From the NCBI RefSeq assembly GCF_021608185.1, contig NZ_JAKIHN010000003.1:186001-250000 (forward strand): a stretch of DNA of 64,000 bases, read 5' to 3'. The stretch is from Flavobacterium anseongense. Lineage in GTDB: Bacteria > Bacteroidota > Bacteroidia > Flavobacteriales > Flavobacteriaceae. Positions 1 through 8,338 of the stretch are shown here, piece after piece; positions within the stretch are counted from its first letter, which is position 1; each line of letters begins with the position of its first letter. The notes below the pieces were generated by a model. That model ran no database searches. It had not been told where the DNA came from and saw nothing but the letters and a program-made list of their open reading frames with translations. Both the position numbers and the translations under genes were made by a program.

Positions 1-467
1 ATTATCAGGATACGATTTTGTTGGTTGACAAAGGTGAAAAACAAGTTTCGTCAACAGTTGGTCATGATTTGATGCACAATCATCCATTTGCCGAGCAACG
101 TTTCGCGCAAGCGCATCACAATTTATCAGCCATAAAAACTGTTTTAGTAAACGGAAATTTAGATTCGTTTATCGAAATAGTAGAAAGCGAGGCCTTGACA
201 TTACACGCGATGATGATGACATCGTTACCGTACTTTATTTTGATGAAACCAAACACTTTGGAAATTATCAATAAAATCTGGAAGTTTAGAAATCAAACGA
301 ATATTCCTATATGTTTTACGCTTGATGCAGGAGCAAATGTCCATGTTTTGTATCCCGAAAACGTTAGAGAGGAAGTATTGCAATTTATTGCAGCCGAATT
401 AGTTGGCTATTGTCAAAATGGTAACTATATTTGTGATGAAATTGGAACAGGAGCAATTAAAATATGA
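1..467 (+). CDS. mvaD: Diphosphomevalonate decarboxylase, C-terminal part (gene runs off the left edge)
   Basis: The window opens inside this gene; the reading frame is open from base 3 and ends with TGA, so the N-terminal half is missing and no start can be given. The visible ~155 residues match the C-terminal GHMP-kinase fold of mevalonate-diphosphate decarboxylase, including the VSSTVGH stretch, the segment SEALTLHAMMMTS and the late motif FTLDAGANVHVLYP, where the family carries its catalytic aspartate. The enzyme makes isopentenyl diphosphate from mevalonate diphosphate in an ATP-driven decarboxylation in the cytoplasm. Its stop overlaps the start of the mevalonate kinase gene by 4 bases (ATGA), which implies translational coupling in a mevalonate operon. 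Confidence 0.93.
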   Translation, partial: YQDTILLVDKGEKQVSSTVGHDLMHNHPFAEQRFAQAHHNLSAIKTVLVNGNLDSFIEIVESEALTLHAMMMTSLPYFILMKPNTLEIINKIWKFRNQTNIPICFTLDAGANVHVLYPENVREEVLQFIAAELVGYCQNGNYICDEIGTGAIKI

Positions 468-1402
468 AAGGACCACTTTTTTACTCAAAAATTCTTCTCT
501 TCGGAGAATACGGAATTATAAAAGATTCAAAAGGTTTATCTATTCCTTATAATTTTTACAATGGCGCTTTGAAAGTGGATGAGAATCCATCACAGGAAGC
601 TATTAAATCCAATGCAAGTTTGAGACGATTTGTCACTTATTTGGAGCAACTTCAAAACGAACAAGCTGAATTAGTAACTTTCAACTTAGATGCCTTAAAG
701 GCCGATGTTGAACGTGGCATGTATTTCGATTCGAGCATTCCACAAGGCTATGGAGTTGGAAGTAGCGGTGCATTAGTTGCTGCTATTTATGACAAATATG
801 CCAACAACAAAATCACTGTTTTAGAAAATCTTACCAGAGAAAAGTTGTTGCAACTCAAAGCTATTTTTTCTCAAATGGAATCCTTTTTTCACGGGAAAAG
901 TTCCGGACTTGACCCATTAAACAGTTATTTGAGTATTCCAATTCTTATTAATTCAAAAGATAATATCGAAGCTACCGGAATTCCGTCACAAAGCACAACC
1001 GGAAAGGGTGCTGTGTTTTTGTTAGATTCAGGAATCGTTGGCGAAACAGCTCCGATGGTAAACATTTTCATGGAAAACCTAAAAGAAGAAGGCTTTCGTA
1101 AAATGCTTAAAAATCAATTCGTGAAATATACCGATGCCTGCGTGGAAAATTTCCTTGGCGGCGATATGAAATCACTTTTTGCAAACACCAAACAATTGTC
1201 TAAAGTTGTTTTGAATCACTTTAAGCCTATGATTCCGGAAGCTTTTCACGGAATTTGGCAACACGGAATAGACACTAACGATTACTACTTAAAACTTTGT
1301 GGCTCTGGTGGTGGTGGCTATATTTTAGGTTTTACTGAAGACTTAGAAAAAGCAAAAAAATCCTTGAAAGATTATAAATTAGAAGTGGTTTACCAGTTTT
1401 AA
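464..1402 (+). CDS. Mevalonate kinase (GHMP kinase family)
   Basis: This 312-residue GHMP kinase has the ATP-binding loop PQGYGVGSSGAL at about residues 93-104, the FFHGKSSGLDPLNSY segment in mid-protein, and the C-terminal glycine-rich motif CGSGGGGYILGF. Family knowledge assigns it to phosphorylation of mevalonate or a close mevalonate-pathway intermediate. Position directly after mvaD, with overlapping stop and start, supports an isoprenoid role. Bacteroidetes carry more than one GHMP kinase in this pathway, so mevalonate kinase versus phosphomevalonate kinase cannot be settled from sequence alone. The start is the ATG inside the ATGA overlap. Confidence 0.85.
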   Translation: MKGPLFYSKILLFGEYGIIKDSKGLSIPYNFYNGALKVDENPSQEAIKSNASLRRFVTYLEQLQNEQAELVTFNLDALKADVERGMYFDSSIPQGYGVGSSGALVAAIYDKYANNKITVLENLTREKLLQLKAIFSQMESFFHGKSSGLDPLNSYLSIPILINSKDNIEATGIPSQSTTGKGAVFLLDSGIVGETAPMVNIFMENLKEEGFRKMLKNQFVKYTDACVENFLGGDMKSLFANTKQLSKVVLNHFKPMIPEAFHGIWQHGIDTNDYYLKLCGSGGGGYILGFTEDLEKAKKSLKDYKLEVVYQF

Positions 1403-1412
1403 TTTTCTCAAA

Positions 1413-2333
1413 ATGCTAAGCCGAAAAACCAAACATTTGCTGCTGAAAATTGTCAGTATGCTTTCGGTAGTTCGTGGCTACAACATTGCCATTATTGTTT
1501 TGGCTCAATATTTATCAGCCATTTTTATTTTAGCGCCTGAAAAAAAACGCGCACTCGATGTTATCCTCGATTTTAATTTATTTATGATTGTCATCGTTTC
1601 CAGTTTGACGATTGCTTCGGGTTATATCATCAATAATTTTTACGACAGTGAGAAAGATTTAATCAATCGCCCTAACAAATCGCAACTTGATAGATTAGTA
1701 AGTCAGAAAACAAAACTTAACGTTTATTTTACCGTCAATTTTATTGTTTTTCTGTTATCCTTTTTAGTTTCGATTCGCGCTGTTTTATTTTTCTCAGCCT
1801 ACATATTTCTAATTTGGTTTTACTCTCACAAACTCAAAAAAATGCTGGTTGTCGGAAATTTGACTTCGGCTTTTCTGGCCGTTTTACCTTTTTTCGCCAT
1901 TTTACTTTATTACAAAAACGTCTATCCGCAAATTTTTGCACATGCTTCTTTTCTTTTTCTTTTGCTGCTAATCCGTGAAATAATAAAAGATTTGGAAAAT
2001 ATAAAAGGTGATATTGCCAACGATTATCAAACTATTCCGGTAATGTTCGGCGAAAGCACTGCAAAAAAAATAATAACACTGCTAACCGTTTTGACCATAG
2101 TTCCGATTTATTTCCTAGTCGAAATTTTTGAAGTTGGTTATATGGATATTTACTTTTATGTTAGTTTAATTATCTTGATTTTCTTTCTGCAAAAACTCTG
2201 GAAATCTGACTCCAAACCCGATTATTTAAAACTGCACAACATCCTCAAATTCCTAGTCGTTTCGGGTGTTTTTTGTATTGTTTTAATCAATCCTGAAGTC
2301 TTGGTTCACGGTAGAAGATTGCTTCGATTTTAG
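1413..2333 (+). CDS. UbiA-family prenyltransferase (geranylgeranylglycerol-phosphate geranylgeranyltransferase-like)
   Basis: This integral membrane protein of 306 residues has about eight hydrophobic segments. It carries the first Asp-rich UbiA motif as NNFYDSEKDLINRP at residues 74-87 (D78, D82) and the second around REIIKDLENIKGD (D193, D200). These aspartates bind the Mg-diphosphate of a polyprenyl donor. It follows the mevalonate genes by 10 bases, so it probably consumes their isoprenoid product. Bacteroidetes homologues are usually named geranylgeranylglycerol-phosphate geranylgeranyltransferase, but quinone-precursor prenylation is an alternative, and the acceptor cannot be read from sequence. 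Confidence 0.85.
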   Translation: MLSRKTKHLLLKIVSMLSVVRGYNIAIIVLAQYLSAIFILAPEKKRALDVILDFNLFMIVIVSSLTIASGYIINNFYDSEKDLINRPNKSQLDRLVSQKTKLNVYFTVNFIVFLLSFLVSIRAVLFFSAYIFLIWFYSHKLKKMLVVGNLTSAFLAVLPFFAILLYYKNVYPQIFAHASFLFLLLLIREIIKDLENIKGDIANDYQTIPVMFGESTAKKIITLLTVLTIVPIYFLVEIFEVGYMDIYFYVSLIILIFFLQKLWKSDSKPDYLKLHNILKFLVVSGVFCIVLINPEVLVHGRRLLRF

Positions 2334-2340
2334 CTTTATT

Positions 2341-2422
2341 CCAGCCCAGATAGGAACGGCATCCTTTTGTCTCGTTTCTAAAACGAGACAAAAGATATAG
2401 TGGATAGCTGGAAATAGCTCCT
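2341..2422 (+). repeat. Structured intergenic repeat, Flavo-1-like, with long hairpin
   Basis: This element of about 82 bases begins AGCCCAGATAGGAACGGCATCC, then has a strong hairpin (TTTTGTCTCGTTT pairing with AAACGAGACAAAA), then a conserved tail TAGTGGATAGCTGG and AAATAGCTCCT. The same head and tail recur at 15872, 18523 and, reversed, 63512. Conserved ends around a variable hairpin suggest a structured RNA or a dispersed palindromic element. The conserved layout resembles the Flavo-1 RNA motif known from Flavobacteria; that identity is inferred from memory. Confidence 0.6.
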
Positions 2423-2442
2423 AAAAAAGCATCTGAAATACG

Positions 2443-2450
2443 TATCTTTG
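2443..2450 (+). promoter_or_regulatory. Candidate -7 promoter box of the pseudouridine synthase gene
   Basis: TATCTTTG matches the Bacteroidetes -7 consensus TAnnTTTG and lies 17 bases before the ATG at 2468. No clear TTG -33 element is seen at the usual spacing. Confidence 0.45.
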
Positions 2451-2467
2451 CTGCAAATTAAAGAATT

Positions 2468-3367
2468 ATGAATAATAAGGAAGGCAATAACAAACGAAAC
2501 AGCTCGCGACCAAACAGTTCGCGACCAAATTCGAATAAGCCAAAACCTGCTATGCCGAAACGCGCTCAGGGACCAAAAAAGGCTAAGCCAACTTCTGATG
2601 CTGCTCCAAAAAGAGCTCCAAAATCGGCACAAAATAATGTGGCAAAGCCATTAAAGTCGGACGATATTCGTTTGAATAAGTATATTGCTAACTCAGGTGT
2701 GTGCTCACGTCGTGATGCTGATATTTATATTCAGTCGGGCAATGTGAAAGTGAATGGCGAAGTAATTACCGAAATGGGTTATAAAGTAAAACCCGGAGAT
2801 GTTGTGAACTTTGACGGTGCCACTTTAACTCCGGAGCGCAAAGAATACATTTTGTTGAACAAGCCAAAAAACTTTACTACTTCAAACGAAGATGATGCCG
2901 ATCACAGAAATGTATTGGAATTAGTTCGAGCAGCAACCAATGCCAAAATTCAGCCTATTGGGAGAATGGATAAAAACACCACCGGTTTGTTAGTTTTTAC
3001 CAATGATACCGATATGATTAGAAAATTTAGTCTGCCTAATCAAAAATCGACAAAGATTTATCAGGTTACTTTAGACAAAAATCTGAAGTTCGAAGATTTG
3101 GAAAAAATCTCCAACGGCGTTACGCTTGACGGACACAAATTATATGTTGACGAAATCACCTATGTTGAAAACGAACCCAAAACCGAAATTGGTTTGAAAT
3201 TGAGAACGGCAAACGTAAAAGTTGTCCGTGCTATTTTTGAAAGCTATAAATACAATGTGATAAAAATTGACCGTGTTTCTTTTGCCGGTTTGACCAAAAA
3301 GAATTTGCCACGTGGCAACTGGCGTTTCCTTACTGAACAGGAAATTATCAATTTGAAAAACGTTTAG
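2468..3367 (+). CDS. Pseudouridine synthase of the RsuA/RluB family
   Basis: This 299-residue protein has three parts. Residues 1-65 are a basic low-complexity tail with repeated SSRPN units, common in Bacteroidetes members and probably RNA-contacting. An S4 RNA-binding domain follows (RLNKYIANSGVCSRRDAD). The catalytic domain has the motif GRMDKNTTGLLVFTND, with the nucleophilic Asp at about residue 168. It should isomerise a uridine in rRNA, most likely 23S as RluB does, though RsuA or RluE-type specificity is not excluded. A terminator hairpin follows at 3391. Confidence 0.9.
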   Translation: MNNKEGNNKRNSSRPNSSRPNSNKPKPAMPKRAQGPKKAKPTSDAAPKRAPKSAQNNVAKPLKSDDIRLNKYIANSGVCSRRDADIYIQSGNVKVNGEVITEMGYKVKPGDVVNFDGATLTPERKEYILLNKPKNFTTSNEDDADHRNVLELVRAATNAKIQPIGRMDKNTTGLLVFTNDTDMIRKFSLPNQKSTKIYQVTLDKNLKFEDLEKISNGVTLDGHKLYVDEITYVENEPKTEIGLKLRTANVKVVRAIFESYKYNVIKIDRVSFAGLTKKNLPRGNWRFLTEQEIINLKNV

Positions 3368-3390
3368 AAAAGTATATTTTTAACCAAACG

Positions 3391-3421
3391 AAAATCCTCT
3401 CGTTTTACGGGAGGATTTTTC
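3391..3421 (+). terminator. Rho-independent terminator after the pseudouridine synthase
   Basis: AAATCCTC and GAGGATTTTT form the stem and U-tract, 24 bases past the stop codon. Confidence 0.7.
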
Positions 3422-3434
3422 ATTTAACAAAACT

Positions 3435-3797
3435 ATGTCAGCAGAAAAAAACTTATCGATTGCTATGCTTTGGTTTGAAGCATTTAATGCTCATAATCTT
3501 GAAAAATTATTATCATTATATGATGACGAAGCGCAGCATTTTAGTCCAAAACTAAAAATCCGGCATCCCGAAACTAACGGTTTGGTTTCCGGAAAAGAAG
3601 CGCTTAGAACCTGGTGGAAAGATGCTTTTGACCGATTGCCGAGTTTGCATTATAAAGTGACTTCATTGACTTCGAATACGGACAGAGTCTTTATGGAATA
3701 CGTTAGAAATATTGACAATGAAGACACTTTGCTCGTAGCTGAAGTATTGGAAATCAAAGACGGAAAAATCATAGCTTCGAGAGTTTATCACGGCTAA
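3435..3797 (+). CDS. SnoaL-like / nuclear transport factor 2-like protein
   Basis: This compact 120-residue soluble protein has the cone-fold pattern of NTF2/SnoaL proteins: an N-terminal helix with FEAFNAHNLEKLLSLYDDEA, the segment GKEALRTWWKDAFDRLPSLHYKV, and a final strand VLEIKDGKIIASRVYHG. Such proteins include isomerases, hydrolases and uncharacterised ligand-binding proteins. No substrate can be inferred. It stands alone behind a terminator. ATG is the only good start. Confidence 0.8.
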   Translation: MSAEKNLSIAMLWFEAFNAHNLEKLLSLYDDEAQHFSPKLKIRHPETNGLVSGKEALRTWWKDAFDRLPSLHYKVTSLTSNTDRVFMEYVRNIDNEDTLLVAEVLEIKDGKIIASRVYHG

Positions 3798-3864
3798 TTT
3801 TATCATTTCATTAACAAAACAATTCGGTAGAAACCAATAGTTTTACCAAACTAATTACTTCAAC

Positions 3865-5631
3865 ATGAAAAACTTAAACACAATATCAGTAATGATTTTC
3901 CTTTCATTGCTTTTAGTAAACTGCAAATCAGAAAAGAAAGAGCAAGATTTTAAAGCAATAACCGATGCCTATTTTGATGGCAAAAACGAATTAGATCCGC
4001 TTGGTGCTACACAAAATGGTCAAAACGAATACAACGACCAATTGGTATTTGAAATGACTGATTCGTATCGTAAAAAGCAAGCTGCATTTTTTGATAAATT
4101 CGAAAATGAGTTGACAACTGTTGACACCACTGCTTTATCAGCTGAAGAAAAGACCAGTTATGATGTCATCAAATGGGAAATTGCTATTGGGAAGGATTTA
4201 TTAAAATATGACACCAATCTAATGCCTATTCACCAATTTTGGGGAACAAACTTAACCATAGGACAATTTGCCAGTGGTTCAAGTGCTCAGCCTTTTAAAA
4301 CGGAGAAAGATTATAAAAACTTCTTAAAGAGAATGGATTTATTTTCGGTTTGGATGGATTCAGCGATGGTTTATATGAAAAAAGGAATTGACAAAGGAAT
4401 TGTTTTGCCAAAATCTTTAACCGTTAAAGTGATACCACAATTCGAAAGTATGGTGACACCAAATGTGGAAGACAATCTTTTTTATTCGGCTTTAAAAGCA
4501 TTTCCAAAAGAAATTACACCTGAACAACAGGATGCTTTGAAAAAAGAATATGCTGCAACTATCAAAGAAAAATTAGAACCGCAATTCAAAAAAATTACAG
4601 CTTTTTTGAAAGATGAATACCTTCCGGCTTCAAGAAGCACTAGTGGAATTGGCAGTTTACCTAATGGCGCTGCGCTATACAAAGTCTATGCAAAACAATG
4701 GACAACCACAACCAAAACTCCGGAAGAAATTCACGCACTTGGTTTAAAAGAAGTAGCCAGAATAAAAGCCGAAATGGAAAAAGTAAAAGACCAAGTTGGT
4801 TTTAAAGGAACTATAAATGAATTTTTTGAGCATGTTAGAACGAAGCCTGAATTGATGTCGTTCAAAACACCTGAAGAGGTAATTGCTAACTTCGAGAAAA
4901 TTCATAAAACCATCAAACCTAATGTTGACAAATTGTTTTCACTGCAGCCAAAATGTCCTTTCGAAATAAAAAGAACAGAAGCTTTTAGAGAAAAAACTGC
5001 AAGTGCAGAATACAATCAAGGTTCAGCTGATGGTTCTAGACCAGGTGTTTTTTACGTGCCGATTCCGGATGTAAAAACATACAATTTCTATGGTGATGAA
5101 GATTTGTTCCTGCACGAAGCTATTCCGGGACATCACTTCCAGATTTCATTGCAACAAGAAAATAAGGAATTACCGGATTTCAGAAAGTTTGCTTGGTTTG
5201 GTGCTTATGGTGAAGGCTGGGCATTATATACTGAAAGTTTAGGAAAAGAATTGGGATTATATACTGATCCGTATCAATACTTTGGAATGTTAGGAAATGA
5301 AATGCACAGAGCTGTGAGATTAGTTGTTGATACCGGAATACATTCAAAAGGATGGACACGAGAGCAGGCAATCAAATATTCGTTAGATAACGAAGCCGAA
5401 AGCGAAGCCTCAATTATTGCAGAAATTGAGCGTTATATGGCTATTCCGGGACAAGCATTGTCTTATAAAATGGGGCAGCTGAAAATTTTAGAATTACGCA
5501 AAAAAGCGCAAGACAAGATGAAAGATAAATTTGACATCAAAGTTTTCCATCAAAAAGTATTGGAATCGGGTGTGTTGCCTTTAGCACTTTTGGAAAAGAA
5601 AATAAACAGTTGGATAGAAACCAGTAACTAA
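3865..5631 (+). CDS. DUF885 family lipoprotein, putative zinc peptidase
   Basis: The 588-residue precursor has a lipoprotein signal peptide (MKNLNTISVMIFLSLLLVNC, lipidation at the Cys near residue 20). The rest is a DUF885 domain with the metal-binding motif HEAIPGHHFQ at about residues 417-426 and the downstream GEGWALYTE motif at about 450. The arrangement resembles helical gluzincin-type metallopeptidases. The substrate is unknown; family members are usually described only as DUF885 proteins. Its location is predicted to be the periplasmic or outer-membrane face. A hairpin at 5634 ends transcription. Confidence 0.88.
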   Translation: MKNLNTISVMIFLSLLLVNCKSEKKEQDFKAITDAYFDGKNELDPLGATQNGQNEYNDQLVFEMTDSYRKKQAAFFDKFENELTTVDTTALSAEEKTSYDVIKWEIAIGKDLLKYDTNLMPIHQFWGTNLTIGQFASGSSAQPFKTEKDYKNFLKRMDLFSVWMDSAMVYMKKGIDKGIVLPKSLTVKVIPQFESMVTPNVEDNLFYSALKAFPKEITPEQQDALKKEYAATIKEKLEPQFKKITAFLKDEYLPASRSTSGIGSLPNGAALYKVYAKQWTTTTKTPEEIHALGLKEVARIKAEMEKVKDQVGFKGTINEFFEHVRTKPELMSFKTPEEVIANFEKIHKTIKPNVDKLFSLQPKCPFEIKRTEAFREKTASAEYNQGSADGSRPGVFYVPIPDVKTYNFYGDEDLFLHEAIPGHHFQISLQQENKELPDFRKFAWFGAYGEGWALYTESLGKELGLYTDPYQYFGMLGNEMHRAVRLVVDTGIHSKGWTREQAIKYSLDNEAESEASIIAEIERYMAIPGQALSYKMGQLKILELRKKAQDKMKDKFDIKVFHQKVLESGVLPLALLEKKINSWIETSN

Positions 5632-5633
5632 TT

Positions 5634-5664
5634 AAAAAAGTCCCGATTCATCGGGACTTTTTAG
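5634..5664. terminator. Bidirectional terminator between convergent genes
   Basis: AAAAAGTCCCGATTCATCGG is followed by the complementary GACTTTTT. A and T runs on both sides let it serve the DUF885 gene on plus and the 5661 gene on minus. Confidence 0.8.
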
Positions 5665-6425
5665 TTTTTAACATTCAGGTCAAGACTTTTATAATTTATC
5701 GGATTTCCGGATACATCATAAAAATCATATTTGTATTTGAGGACACCGTCTATTTCTTCAATGTTTATTTTCATTTGATAGAAACCTTGATTCCATTCGA
5801 CAACCACATTATAAGTGTAGTCTCCAACTCCAAAACTCCCAGGCAGATTACTAGTGTAGATTAACTTTTTTGATTTAAGATTAAGTGTCTGCAGCTCGAT
5901 GTTTTCGTAAGTTCCGATCTCATCGCCATCGACAGAATGGCCCATATAATCATATTTTCCGCTGGACTTGGTTTTTTTACCATTCTCTTTTGGGTCGTTA
6001 TAAATATCTTTTATCGAGAAGATTACATCCTTTAAGGAGTTTTTTCCAACGTTTAATAAATAAAATCGTAGCTGATGGTGATACATTAATTTGTGGACTT
6101 TTTTTCCGTTTTTCCCTGTGGAATTGCCTTCACTCAAATCATTATCCACTATTTCTATGATGGGTAGGTTTTGACCAAAAGACTGACCAAAGGAACTCGA
6201 CTCTAGTCTTTTAGTTCTTTCTTCTGCTTCTTCAACAATTTTGTCTTTCTCTACAATTTCAGCATGTAATACCTCGATTTGTTTGATAGCTTCATCTAGT
6301 TCTTTCTGCTTTTGAGCGGCAATAGAATTGCTTGTGTTCTTATAAAGTAAGTATACAGAAAACGCTAATAAAACAAAACCGAAAAATGCTAAAATAGCGG
6401 TTATCATAAGCTTTCTACCTTTCAT
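5661..6425 (-). CDS. Membrane-anchored coiled-coil protein of unknown function
   Basis: The 254 residues contain one hydrophobic segment at about residues 8-27, a charged coiled coil at about 35-75 (rich in K, E, Q heptads), and a C-terminal beta-rich domain. That domain has the pattern of an immunoglobulin-like or FxLYD-type fold (LRFYLLNVGKNSLKDV, YNVVVEWNQGFYQ). No family is recognised with certainty. The layout suggests a domain held in the periplasm by an N-terminal anchor. It ends at the shared terminator with the DUF885 gene. The ATG at 6425 is followed by a basic MKGRKLM start. Confidence 0.75.
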   Translation of the reverse strand: MKGRKLMITAILAFFGFVLLAFSVYLLYKNTSNSIAAQKQKELDEAIKQIEVLHAEIVEKDKIVEEAEERTKRLESSSFGQSFGQNLPIIEIVDNDLSEGNSTGKNGKKVHKLMYHHQLRFYLLNVGKNSLKDVIFSIKDIYNDPKENGKKTKSSGKYDYMGHSVDGDEIGTYENIELQTLNLKSKKLIYTSNLPGSFGVGDYTYNVVVEWNQGFYQMKINIEEIDGVLKYKYDFYDVSGNPINYKSLDLNVKN

Positions 6426-6620
6426 TAGGATTATAGATTTAAATCAAAAAGATTTTTATGTTGTAAAAATAAATCAATTTACAAAAATTAAAACACTCCA
6501 AAACAATAAAGTGTAAACATATTATTAACCAATTAATAACAAAAAAACCTAAGAAAAAACAACACTCCCCAGATAGGCAACCTCTTTGTGGATAACGGTT
6601 CGCGACTTGTGACTATATTA
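6426..6620. other. AT-rich gene-free stretch between the 5661 gene and tRNA-Leu
   Basis: No coding frame, hairpin or repeat of note is seen. It presumably holds the promoter of the minus-strand gene that starts at 6425. Confidence 0.5.
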
Positions 6621-6652
6621 AAAAAGCCTCAACAAAAATGTTGAGGCTTTTT
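6621..6652 (-). terminator. Terminator of tRNA-Leu
   Basis: On the minus strand AAAAAGCCTCAACA and its complement TGTTGAGGCTTTTT form a stem with a short A/T loop, starting 3 bases after the tRNA 3' end. Confidence 0.8.
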
Positions 6653-6655
6653 AAG

Positions 6656-6738
6656 TGCGGGTAATAGGACTCGAACCTACACGCCTTGCGGCACCAGATC
6701 CTAAGTCTGGCATGTCTACCAATTTCACCATACCCGCA
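6656..6738 (-). tRNA. tRNA-Leu (anticodon UAG)
   Basis: The reverse complement starts TGCGGGTATGGTGAAATTGG and ends ACCCGCA, giving a 7-bp acceptor stem. The anticodon stem-loop is CCAGA-CTTAGGA-TCTGG, anticodon TAG. A long variable arm and the T-loop GGTTCGAGTCC follow, as expected for a class II leucine tRNA of 83 bases. CCA is not encoded. Confidence 0.95.
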
Positions 6739-6771
6739 AAATTGTGAGTGCAAATATAGACATTACTTTGT

Positions 6772-6855
6772 AAATACCAAAACTGAAATCCCAAATTCCA
6801 AAAAACATATTTAGCTGCCTTAATTTGGAATTTGGAATTTTAAATATTGGAATTT
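6772..6855. mobile_element. Gene-less MITE-like palindrome of the AATTCCAA repeat family
   Basis: The right arm (6825-6855) is identical over 31 bases to the right inverted repeat of the four-helix-bundle cassette at 30943-30973. The left arm (6772-6801) is a degenerate copy of the matching left repeat, with a 1-base gap and a few mismatches. Only 23 bases lie between the arms, so it looks like a deletion derivative of the cassette. It sits just upstream of the -7 box of the dipeptidase gene. Confidence 0.7.
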
Positions 6856-6862
6856 CTATTCG

Positions 6863-6870
6863 TATCTTTG
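6863..6870 (+). promoter_or_regulatory. Candidate -7 promoter box of the M20 dipeptidase gene
   Basis: TATCTTTG lies 22 bases before the ATG. The -33 region falls inside the MITE-like palindrome and shows no TTG at the consensus distance. Confidence 0.5.
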
Positions 6871-6892
6871 ACGGTATTAATTAACAACTACA

Positions 6893-8281
6893 ATGGACAA
6901 CATAAAAAACTACGTTCAGCAAAATAAAGAACGTTTTATCAATGAATTAATCGAATTATTAAAAATTCCTTCTGTAAGTGCCGATAGCGCTTATGCTCAT
7001 GATGTCATAGCTACTGCCGAAGCGGTAAAAGCTTCGCTTGAAAAAGCAGGTTGCAAGCATGTTGAAATTTGCGAAACTCCCGGCTATCCAATTGTTTTTG
7101 GTGAACATATCATCGACAAAAACCTACCAACCGTTTTAGTTTACGGACATTATGATGTACAGCCACCAGATCCGATGGATTTGTGGACATCACCTCCATT
7201 TGAACCTGTAATTAAAGTTACCGAAATTCATCCTGAAGGTGCCATTTTTGCTCGTGGTTCCTGCGATGATAAGGGTCAGATGTATATGCATGTGAAAGCC
7301 TTTGAATATATGATAGCTAACAATTGTTTGCCTTGCAACGTAAAATTTATGATTGAAGGTGAAGAAGAAGTTGGGTCGAAAAGTCTGAGTTGGTTTGTAG
7401 AAAGAAATCAGGAAAAATTAAGCTGTGATGTAATTTTAATTTCGGATACCGGAATGATATCTAACCAACAGCCAAGTATTACTACAGGTTTGCGTGGTTT
7501 GAGTTATGTTGAAGTAGAAGTTACCGGTCCAAATCGCGATTTACATTCCGGATTATATGGTGGCGCAGTAGCCAATCCGATTAATGTGTTGACCAAAATG
7601 ATTGCTTCACTTCACGATGAAAACAATCATATTACCATTCCGGGATTTTATGATAAAGTGGAAGAATTGACTGCTGCTGAAAGAGCCGAAATGGCAAAAG
7701 CTCCATTCAATTTAGACAATTATAAAAAAGCATTGGATATTGAAGACATATACGGAGAAACAGGTTATGTAACCAATGAAAGAAACTCTATTCGCCCAAC
7801 CTTAGACGTAAACGGAATTTGGGGTGGTTACACTGGTGAAGGTGCCAAAACTGTAATTGCCAGCAAAGCTTATGCGAAAATTTCGATGCGTTTGGTTCCA
7901 AATCAGGATTGGGAAGAAGTAACTGAATTGTTCTCCAACCATTTTGTGAGTCTTGCACCAAAATCGGTTAAAGTTAAAGTTACGCCACATCATGGCGGAC
8001 AAGGTTATGTAACGCCTATTGACAGCATTGGATACAAAGCAGCAAATAAAGCTTATACGGAGACTTTTGGCGTTCCGGCTATTCCGGTTCGTTCCGGCGG
8101 AAGTATTCCGATTGTAGCGTTGTTTGAGAAAGAATTAAAAAGCAAAACTATCTTAATGGGATTCGGTTTGGACTCGGATGCAATTCATTCACCAAATGAG
8201 CATTTCGGAATTTTTAATTACCTAAAAGGAATTGAAACCATTCCATTATTTTATAAATATTTTGTAGAACTATCAAAATAA
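6893..8281 (+). CDS. M20 family dipeptidase (metallopeptidase)
   Basis: This 462-residue cytoplasmic enzyme has the M20 metal site: VYGHYDVQP with the zinc-binding His at residue 86 and catalytic Asp at 88, RGSCDDKGQ with the bridging Asp, MIEGEEEVGS with the catalytic Glu pair, and a late His in LDSDAIHSPNE. The internal dimerisation domain (LRGLSYVEVEVTGPNRDLHS) is present. The pattern is closest to dipeptidases of the carnosinase/CNDP type. It is expected to hydrolyse dipeptides, though the exact substrate is unknown. It is monocistronic with a GAAA-loop terminator after it. Confidence 0.92.
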   Translation: MDNIKNYVQQNKERFINELIELLKIPSVSADSAYAHDVIATAEAVKASLEKAGCKHVEICETPGYPIVFGEHIIDKNLPTVLVYGHYDVQPPDPMDLWTSPPFEPVIKVTEIHPEGAIFARGSCDDKGQMYMHVKAFEYMIANNCLPCNVKFMIEGEEEVGSKSLSWFVERNQEKLSCDVILISDTGMISNQQPSITTGLRGLSYVEVEVTGPNRDLHSGLYGGAVANPINVLTKMIASLHDENNHITIPGFYDKVEELTAAERAEMAKAPFNLDNYKKALDIEDIYGETGYVTNERNSIRPTLDVNGIWGGYTGEGAKTVIASKAYAKISMRLVPNQDWEEVTELFSNHFVSLAPKSVKVKVTPHHGGQGYVTPIDSIGYKAANKAYTETFGVPAIPVRSGGSIPIVALFEKELKSKTILMGFGLDSDAIHSPNEHFGIFNYLKGIETIPLFYKYFVELSK

Positions 8282-8289
8282 AACACACG

Positions 8290-8320
8290 AATCCGTTTAG
8301 AAATAAGCGGATTTTTTATT
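8290..8320 (+). terminator. Terminator with GAAA tetraloop after the dipeptidase
   Basis: AATCCGTTTA-GAAA-TAAGCGGATT forms a 10-bp stem (one G-U pair) followed by TTTTT. Confidence 0.8.
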
Positions 8321-8338
8321 TTTAAAAAAAAATAATCT

